Below are positions 56,331 to 64,000 of a stretch of DNA of 64,000 nt, one piece after another. The notes below the pieces were generated by a model. The model was not told the DNA's origin and ran no database searches. It saw only the letters and a list, made by a program, of their open reading frames with translations. The translations under genes were made by a program, and so were the position numbers. The stretch covers positions 310,001-374,000 of the forward strand of contig JAPQWV010000407.1 in NCBI GenBank assembly GCA_027422505.1, in the 5' to 3' direction. The first letter of the stretch is position 1; each line of letters starts with the position of its first letter. The DNA is from Craterostigma plantagineum (taxonomy: Eukaryota; Streptophyta; Magnoliopsida; Lamiales; Linderniaceae).

Positions 56331-56668
56331 GAAAAATACCCAACTGAATAAAAAATTTACCAGCCAATACCTATGTCAGATACTGTTTGTACCATTTTTC
56401 AGTCTTGCCGTAGCTTTTTATGTTGTATAGCATATCACGTCACGCGTTTATAGGGTCGGTTTTTATATGGTACCTTAGTGTGTTATATATGACGTACCAT
56501 TTTTCTCAACGTATTACGTACCAAAATACGTTGCTATAGTGTACTGGCGAACCTGCGGCGGATCGAGTACCTATGTGCAAAAAAATTATTCTGTTAGGTA
56601 CATACATATAAAAAAATACTAACAATGTACTTAATTACAAGTTTTTATGCAAATGGATATTTATGTGT
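56331..56668 (-). repeat. Dispersed repeat family A, inverted short copy
   Basis: Read on the minus strand it matches the start of the 560-985 copy ('aacttgtaattaagtac', 'tatatgtatgtacctaacag') and then diverges. It lies about 220 bp upstream of the SULTR2;1 start and may have contributed to that promoter. Confidence 0.6.
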
Positions 56669-56774
56669 TAATAATATAATACTCATTTTAATAAAAAAAA
56701 GTAAAATGTGCCATGGTTTGTTAAAAATTGGGAAAAAGGAATCCACTCTCTCTCTCGCTCTCTCTCAACAATTT

Positions 56775-56783
56775 CTATATAAA
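56775..56783 (+). promoter_or_regulatory. TATA box of SULTR2;1
   Basis: CTATATAAA lies about 105 bp upstream of the start codon, after a CT-rich tract (56747-56766). Confidence 0.6.
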
Positions 56784-56887
56784 GAGAGTTTCACACAACA
56801 TTCCAAACTCCCAACTAGAGTTCACCCAAACACTTCAAAAAAAAAACAGAGCTATTTAAAGCCCACTACCACCAATCACCACCACCT

Positions 56888-59800
56888 ATGGAGTTACAGC
56901 AGATGGACTCCTCCGCCGCGCTTGCGGCGGCGCCGGTGGCTGAGAGGACAAAGTGGCTGCTCAGCTCGCCGGAACCACCGTCTTGGTGGCGCCAGGTCAT
57001 CACCTCCGTGAAAGACAAAGCCTTGCTTTGCAGTTCGAACAATCCATCGAATAAGACCCAAAACAAGCAAGACCCTAATCACAGAAAGTCTTCTCGGATC
57101 GTCTCCTTCTTTCAAGGCCTCTTTCCAATTCTTGAATGGGGTAAGAATTACAAAGCCACCAAGTTCAAGAAAGATGTCATGGCTGGCCTCACCCTCGCCA
57201 GCCTATGTATTCCCCAGGTAAGTAAACTAACTCTCGTCTCTTTCTCATACAACATATAACTCTCGCATCGTTACAAAGGTATACGCACTTCTTTGCAGAG
57301 CATTGGATATGCTAATCTGGCCAAACTCGATCCTCAATATGGGCTGTGTGAGTGTATTATTAAAACAAAGAGACTAATATACACTGACACTGTAGAAATA
57401 TTACCCTTTGATTTTTACGATCTTTGTGTTCTGTGCTTAGATACAAGTGTGGTACCACCACTGATATATGCCGTGATGGGAAGTTCGAGGGAGATAGCTA
57501 TCGGCCCAGTGGCTGTTGTTTCACTGCTCTTATCTGCAATGATTTCAAAGCTTGTCGATCCTTCGACAGATCCAAAAGCTTACAGAAGCATTGTCTTCAC
57601 AGTCACCTTCTTCACTGGAGCTTTTCAGGCCATGTTCGGACTTCTCAGGCAAGAAAAAGACAAGAAATAGTTTTTCTTTCCATTCTTTAGCGTAAGCATG
57701 GAGGATTATTTATGTTGGGTGTGTGTGTGTGTGTGTTATGCGTAGGTTGGGATTCTTGATTGATTTCCTATCGCATGCGGCCATTGTTGGGTTCATGGGT
57801 GGTGCGGCAATAGTGATAGGTCTGCAACAGTTGAAGGGATTGCTCGGAATAAATCATTTTACTACAAAGACCGATGTCGTCTCCGTGCTCGGAGCTGTTG
57901 TTAGAGCACTTCAGCAACAAGTGAGCCTTTTTTGTCTTTTAATTCTTTTGTGGTATGTGTTCTTTTTGTTAAGCTTCTACGGTTGTTTATTATTTCTGTA
58001 AAATTTTGATTCTGTGCAGTGGTATCCGTTGAACTTTGTCCTGGGCTGTTCGTTCCTCATCTTCATACTGCTCACTCGATTTATTGTAAGAAAAAGAAAA
58101 AGAACACACACTACGAGGAAAAAAAAAAGAATTCTCACCTCATTAATTATGCTTATTAAATAATTTTAAGTAATGAATCTTTTTTTAGGGAAGAAGAAAG
58201 AAGAAACTTTTCTGGTTACCAGCAATGGCTCCGTTATTCTCGGTGATAATATCAACCACAATAGTATACCTCACAAGGGTAGACAAACATGGAGTCAAAA
58301 TAGTCAAACACTTCAAAGGCGGCATAAATCCGAGCTCATCCCATGAACTGAACTTCCACGGCTCGAACATCGGAGAAGTCGCAAAGATTGGTCTCATATG
58401 CGCACTCATAGCCCTCACGGTTTTCATTCCCCCGCATTTCACTCATCAGTTTATTAATTATTCCCACGCAATATTTTATCGTTCAACAAAAATTAATAAA
58501 ATCTTTTTTAAATTAGGAAGCAATTGCCGTTGGGAGATCTTTTGCTTCGGTCAAAGGCTACCACTTGGATGGAAACAAAGAAATGATGGCCATGGGTTTC
58601 ATGAACATCGTCGGCTCTCTGACTTCTTGCTACACGGCAACAGGTGACAAAAATATAATTTTAGGTCACTAAGTGTACATGTTTTCTTTTTTGGGTCACT
58701 ATGTTTGATAATTGCAAAAATAGGTCACTAACTATGTATGTTAAAACAAATCCGGGTCATCCTCTCATTTTTTGGTCACTAAGTATACGTGTTTTCAATT
58801 TTGAGTCACTAAGTGTATGTGTTTTAAGTTTTTGGGTCGCTATATCAAATTCATTTTCGCATTCATAAAAACATAGTGACCCCAAAATTAAAAATATGTA
58901 TACTTATTGATTTAAAAATGAAAGGGTGACCCAAATTTGTTTTGACATATATAGTTAGTGACCTATGACAAAAACGAAAAAACGTATACTTAGTGACCTA
59001 AAATAATAATTTGGCCTATATTTTATTCATGTTCTATATAAATATTACTGATGATTTTTTTTTTTTTTTTTTTGCGTGGGGGGAAGGTTCGTTTTCGAGA
59101 ACGGCGGTGAATTTCACGGCGGGTTGCGAAACTGTGGTGTCGAACATAGTGATGTCGATCACAGTTCTGATATCGCTGCTGCTGCTGACGAAGTTACTTT
59201 ACTACACACCACTTGCGATACTTGCGTCCATAATCTTATCCGCTCTGCCCGGACTTATCGACGTGGCAGAAGCTTACAACATATGGAAAGTGGACAAAAC
59301 TGACTTCGTCGTTTGCATCGCCGCTTTCTTCGGTGTGCTCTTTGGTTCCGTGGAGATTGGCCTCCTTGTCGCGGTAAGTAATAATATCGATTAACTTACT
59401 TTTTTTATACACGCTTTTTGCTTTTTTTTTTTTTTTTGAAAAATAGCTTTTATTTGAGTGTTGAACTTCATATATGCTCCGTATTACATTGAGTTATTCG
59501 AGTGGGAGAAAGATGGGGGTTGAATATTTTGCTTAGGGCATTAGGGCATAATAATCATTGGTCTTGAATCATTGTTCGATTTTTGATGTGAAATGTCACA
59601 TGGTTTGATATGACGGGGATGAATAGCTACAACTACAAGGCATAGAACATAATGGAGTTGAGATAGATACGAAGGCGACTCGAATTTTGACTAATAGTAA
59701 TAGCCTTTGCCTACTTATATATTTTAATTTTTTTACATGAAACGCCTATTACACAAGGTGTTAGAGTTGACTCGGTTGGTCATAAGTCGTAACTAGTCTT

Positions 59801-62078
59801 TGGCTGTCCTTTTCTTTTATATTACTTTTTGAATTTATAACTCAGAAGTACTTCAATCATTTTGTTAGGTTCGGACCACCATTATAGGGTCGGTTAGATA
59901 TTCCACATAGAAGTCCCATCATTTTATATACATCCAACCCCACAAAACCATTTACGTACTGAGTGGTCCGATTGCTATTGGCTTTTTGAATAATATTGGA
60001 TGGTCGAGCATTTTGAAAGGAATTCGAAGTTAATGGGAAAATGAGGAACAAAAGTGAGTCACGCTGCGAACTCGACTAATCAATAATGAGGATGTACTAG
60101 CACAGAAAATTCAGTGGCACTGTATAATCTATATATTAGATAAATACGCGACATGAAACCCTAAAATTTTTAACTTAGCTTTCTCCAATATTTAAGTCAC
60201 ATTAAGAGTGTTATGTCCTTTTCATGTAGTCAGAATTAAATATATCTAGAAATGTTGCTTGTATATGCTTCGCAAGGAGAACTTCGTTGGTTGAAGTTAT
60301 AAATACACCCACTTCAAGACGAAGCTAAAAGCATAAGTAAATTAAATTCAGAATACTAAGATACTGACAGCTGACGATATGTTATTAAGGAAGCTTTAAC
60401 ATTTTGGATTTGCATTATTTTTTAAGACATGCGTAGAAGTATGTGGAAAAGGTTGGATTTTAGGCCTTCGTTAAAAACATGTCCAGGTTCAATGAACTAT
60501 AGAGATTAGTGCAGTATAATGCTTTGTTCCCTATGGGTTATCTCATATATCTTTAGACCTATACAACACAATTTGCTTTTTTGTTAGCATGTTATTCGAA
60601 GGATGTGAGGTTCTTTTTTCCACTCGTAATTATTCAACAGTGCATGATTTCTCCGCGGCTTATCGTTAGTCAAATTGATGTGACTTGTTTGTTTTTATGT
60701 CGTTACTGTATTATAATTATGATTGACGTCGATATGTTTGTTATTACATTTCAATATATATGTTATGATTTGTATTACATTTCAACCTATAATTTACTGA
60801 TTTGACGGAATATTACCGTAGCTTACAAAGCAATAATGAGTCGTGCTGAATAAATTTATGCCTAACTTGCTTTTAGAAGCACTTAAATTGATTTTTATCG
60901 GACCAAATAAACTTAGAAGATGAATCTAGAGCGTGATCGATTTATGTCCAGGGTCAATGAACCCGGACGAGTCTTTAAAAATTATATATTTTCTTGAAAG
61001 ACTTAATAATGGAAACTTTTTGGTTATAATCTATTTAGAGTATTATAATTCGACAACAATTGAAAAAAAAATTAGCAGATATATTCTAATATATTATGTT
61101 TGACTTATATATTGATCTAAACTATAGTTGTTAGGTAATTAAGGTAGAAGATGGATCAATGAGTTTTTAGCTAGTATGCCTTCGGTTTATAGTTTATCTC
61201 TGCATGATTTTTAACACTAAATTTTTAGGACTTGATTCCATGATTAAGATTAACAAATATTAATTACACGATGCATATCGCAGGTGGGCATTTCATTTGC
61301 GAAGCTAATTGTGATCTCAATAAAACCTAGTACGGAAGTACTTGGAAGACTCCCTAACACAGACAACTATGGAAACATCGTACAATATCCAATGGCTACT
61401 AAGTTTCCAGGCATCTTAATCGTTCGTATCAACACTGGGACGCTTTGCTTCGCAAATGCTAATTTCATCCGTGAAAGGTATTATTTCCTTGTGTTATTTT
61501 ATCAAGGCCCATACATTTGTAATCAAATGACAACTATATGTGGAAAATGGATTCCAATTTCTTATTTTCCTTCATGAAATTAGGGTTTTGAAGTGGGTGA
61601 AGGATGAGAATGAGTCTGAAGTCACAGCCTTGGTTCTCGACATGACGAGTATGTCTCTTCTTATTCAAATAATATTATAGAGAAAATTTTGACCATATTA
61701 ATGCATTGAAGTATGATTCTTGACATTCAATTATACGTTCTTGCAGACGTGACGAACATCGATACCTCGGGCATTCACGCCATCGAAGAGCTGCACAAGA
61801 CATTAGTCTCACGGGGAATCCAAGTAATTAAATTTATCCATCTATTTCTTCAAGCCATTTTCAGATTATCTTTGACTGAACCCACAATTCAAAAGTATAT
61901 GACATATATCTTATAATTTTTGCAGTTAGCTTTGGCTAATCCGAGGTGGCAAGTGATCACTAAACTGAAGTCCTCGAAAGTGATCGAAAAGATGGGATCT
62001 AATCGGATATATCTCTCAGTGTCAGATGCAGTTGATGCTTCACTTCATCTCAGGATGAGTGCTCTTCATAATTGCTAG
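56888..62078 (+). CDS. SULTR2;1: Low-affinity sulfate transporter SULTR2;1-like
   Basis: This is a plasma-membrane proton/sulfate symporter of vascular parenchyma that moves sulfate between root and shoot. There are twelve exons: 56888-57217, 57299-57347, 57441-57648, 57746-57920, 58020-58085, 58189-58419, 58517-58643, 59087-59373, 61284-61477, 61584-61648, 61747-61823 and 61926-62078. They total 1,962 nt and 653 residues with all phases consistent. Signatures are '[20 protein letters not shown]', '[20 protein letters not shown]', '[20 protein letters not shown]', '[20 protein letters not shown]', '[19 protein letters not shown]' and a C-terminal STAS domain ('[20 protein letters not shown]'). 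The N-terminal '[16 protein letters not shown]' is group-2 specific. Intron 3 uses a GC donor (CAG|GCAAGA). Intron 7 contains a family B MITE. Intron 8 is 1.9 kb. No damage was seen. Confidence 0.95.
58648..59025. mobile_element. Family B MITE, copy 3, inside SULTR2;1 intron 7
   Basis: The ends are inverted: 'ttttaggtcactaagtgtac' on the left against the reverse of 'gtatacttagtgacctaaaa' on the right. The interior carries further GGTCACTA blocks in both orientations, like copy 1. It lies wholly inside an intron, ending about 60 bp before the next acceptor. Confidence 0.75.
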
Positions 62079-62552
62079 AGACTTATAATAATCTTTAGCG
62101 AGATGATATATTTTATGTGTGCGATAATTATGCATGATGTTTGGTGCTATGTATAATATAATATATCATGCATGCATATGTACGTGTGCATGGTATGTGT
62201 GTAAGTTTGTACTCGATCAATCAATAATGTGTATAAAGGACTCTTTGTGTGCTCTAATACAACGTTTGCCTTTAATCATTTTTCAGTGAATTTTGGTCTT
62301 CATGTTGATCATTGAGAAGGAAAAAAAAGAAAAACTGAATTGAGATCAACTTGAAAACAGAATAACAGCACAGGTATTATAAAGTGCTGAAGTTCATATC
62401 ACACAATATATATGTACATATATATACAAACTACATCCCTCATACGTATATAACTAATTGACACCATGATCATCGCCGATAGACAAAAATCTAATCATAT
62501 CTTGTTATCTACTATATATATATATATATATATATATATGTTCTAAGTTATG
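62079..62552. other. Convergent 3' flanks of SULTR2;1 and the TGA factor
   Basis: The only feature is a (TA)n run of about 27 bp at 62513-62539. No gene is supported. Confidence 0.6.
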
Positions 62553-64000
62553 TCAACGGTGTCGAGGACGAGCATTCCACAGTGAGCTGAGCGAACGAAG
62601 ACATCGAAAATGCTCTCCGAAAGCAACCAAAGCCATGGCAGCTTGTCGGGTCGTTAAGATTCGAGACATTTGGTGAAGCGTTTGCTCTCGAAGATGATCG
62701 GCCTATCATTTAATCCTAAATTTTAAACAACTTTTCGTCGAATTTCACAGCATTTAGGGACAACCCCTATTTTTATTTTATATATTTACCTGGTGTAAGA
62801 AGCCTTCGAGGGATTCCAACTTCTCCAACGCCGACGCGGTTTGAGCTGCAAAGCTGTTATTGCCATTGTTCGAAAGTGCGAGAAACAGCAAGCTCTGACA
62901 CAACGTCTGCTGAAGCTTATCCATGCCTTGCAATAGAGCATCCTCGGCTTGCATGCAAGAATGCCTTAGGTTACCAATCTTCCCTATCTGTTGCTCGCTC
63001 AACGGATCCATTTGCTGCATTACAACCTGACGAATTCGATCGATAAATAATATCGCTAGAAATCAAGAAATAATTGCATCTGCTGAGTGATCAGCGATCG
63101 AACTGAACTACTACGGTTTTAAGGGTTAGAGTCGCACTATCCAGACATAGCTTTTGGCACAGCAGTAAGCGCTTGATACTAAAAACCCTAATACCATACT
63201 GATAGGAATGGAATTGAGAAATTTATTCGCATGCGTACGTTTATGAGCTCCGAGGGGCGAAACCCTCCGATCCATAGGAAGAAGCGCTCGACGGGCGTCC
63301 TCCACATGCCAGAAACGAGGTAGAAGGCGTCGGCCTTAGCTGCGACTTTCTTGAGTTGGAAGAGATAGCAGTAATGGCTCAATGCGCTTTCGACCATAGG
63401 TCGAAGCTCGGCGTCTCCTATCATGGGGTTACGAAGAACGCCTCTCAGCTCCGCGATTTTACGCTCTTGCGCGCCGATCCATTGCGCGTATTCCATCTCG
63501 AATTCTGAAATTCCTGGATTTTTTAACTGCTAATTATGAATCCATTTCTTGGAATTATGCAGCTTTATGGAAAGTTAATTGAAAGATTAGTTTTGGGGTT
63601 ATATATAAAAGTAAAGTGAAAATAAAGTACCTGAGTTTACAGTGCTACTCGTGATTAAAGGAATGTTAGCTGGAGCACCAGGGATAAGCATTCCCTGTAA
63701 TAATTAAGAAATTGATCTCAACATTATTTCTTCTGACCACTTTTTATTATTGCAAAGGAAAAATATATATATAAAAAGAAGTCTTTATTACATGCCGTCT
63801 AGCTCTCTCCAGTTCTAACTCCAACTGTGCCAGTTTCAAACGGCTAGTTTCAAGCTGTTGAACATAAGCCTATACCATGACCACATCAAACACATAAGCA
63901 TCCATATCATGAATAAGTTAAAATAAAATTCATTAAAAAAAGTTCGTTGGTGTATACCTTCTTCCTCAGCCTGCTTTTCTTAGCTGCTTCACGATTTTGT
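62553..64000 (-). CDS. TGA-type bZIP transcription factor, 5' end beyond the window
   Basis: This nuclear factor belongs to the bZIP group D (TGA) family, which binds TGACG/as-1 elements in defence, detoxification and development. Minus-strand exons seen are 63958-64000 (incomplete), 63792-63869, 63631-63694, 63239-63504, 62790-63026 and 62553-62702, with consistent phases. The basic region ends 'NREAAKKSRLRKK' and is followed by a leucine zipper ('AYVQQLETSRLKLAQLELEL'). The DOG1/TGA domain reads 'MEYAQWIGAQERKIAELRGV', 'LVSGMWRTPVERFFLWIGGF', 'RPSELINVV', 'QAEDALLQGMDKLQQTL' and 'RILTTRQAAMALVAFGEHF'. It ends 'SSLWNARPRHR', close to the usual R-P-R-E tail. The zipper and DOG1 sequence are somewhat diverged, so a specific TGA number is not assigned. 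Confidence 0.93.

Noticed and set aside
27710..62078. A functional transporter cluster (AAP, SUT4, SULTR2;1)
   Set aside because: The three genes are far apart, on different strands and separated by unrelated genes. Each is an ordinary dispersed family member.
1..64000. CRISPR array, bacterial operon or phage-type defence system
   Set aside because: Introns, plant gene families and retroelements show this is plant nuclear DNA. No regularly spaced identical repeats with unique spacers occur.

Overview
This is nuclear DNA of a flowering plant, almost certainly a eudicot. The evidence is the AT-rich intergenic sequence, GT-AG introns with pyrimidine-rich acceptors, plant-only families (CSLC, EPFL, SULTR, FAF, HIPP, TGA bZIP), a Tnt1/Tork-like Copia retrotransposon and small foldback repeats. 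The species cannot be named from the sequence. Gene models were built by hand, joining exons by splice signals, reading phase and family resemblance.

Layout. 1-1.1 kb: dispersed repeats. 1.1-2.6 kb: decayed plastid-targeted DUF3054-type gene. 4.1-6.5 kb: CSLC xyloglucan glucan synthase with one extra base at the catalytic DxD. 9.7-10.3 kb: fossil of an ACC synthase. 11.4-12.1 kb: EPFL peptide gene. 12.5-15.3 kb (minus): inositol phosphate kinase ITPK. 15.3-25.9 kb: repeat-rich block with a LINE RNase H fragment and a rearranged copy of a KH-domain gene split by a young Copia element. 26.0-27.6 kb: the intact KH-domain gene. 27.7-30.2 kb (minus): amino acid permease with a one-base deletion. 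32.8-34.8 kb (minus): SUT4-type sucrose transporter. 35.4-36.9 kb (minus): TRAF-type zinc-finger membrane protein. 38.8-41.4 kb: RRM protein. 43.1-44.7 kb: annexin. 45.0-46.2 kb (minus): mTERF. 46.5-47.0 kb (minus): HIPP metallochaperone-like protein. 47.6-48.6 kb: ribosomal protein eL30. 50.5-50.95 kb: FAF-domain protein. 53.3-53.5 kb: small unknown protein. 53.5-56.9 kb: repeats, one with a target-site duplication. 56.9-62.1 kb: sulfate transporter SULTR2;1. 62.6-64.0 kb (minus, cut by the window end): TGA-type bZIP factor.

The genes do not form one pathway. Three encode plasma- or vacuolar-membrane transporters of metabolites (amino acids, sucrose, sulfate), but they are ordinary independent genes. 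The most notable structure is at 19-28 kb. A KH-domain gene whose three KH domains all lack the canonical GxxG loop lies next to a broken, internally repeated paralogue. That paralogue was interrupted by an integrase-less Copia element whose two 526-bp LTRs look identical by eye and are flanked by a GAAAG duplication. I found no convincing new multi-gene system. Two otherwise sound genes (CSLC and AAP) each carry a single-base frameshift, so either real gene loss or residual assembly error must be considered.
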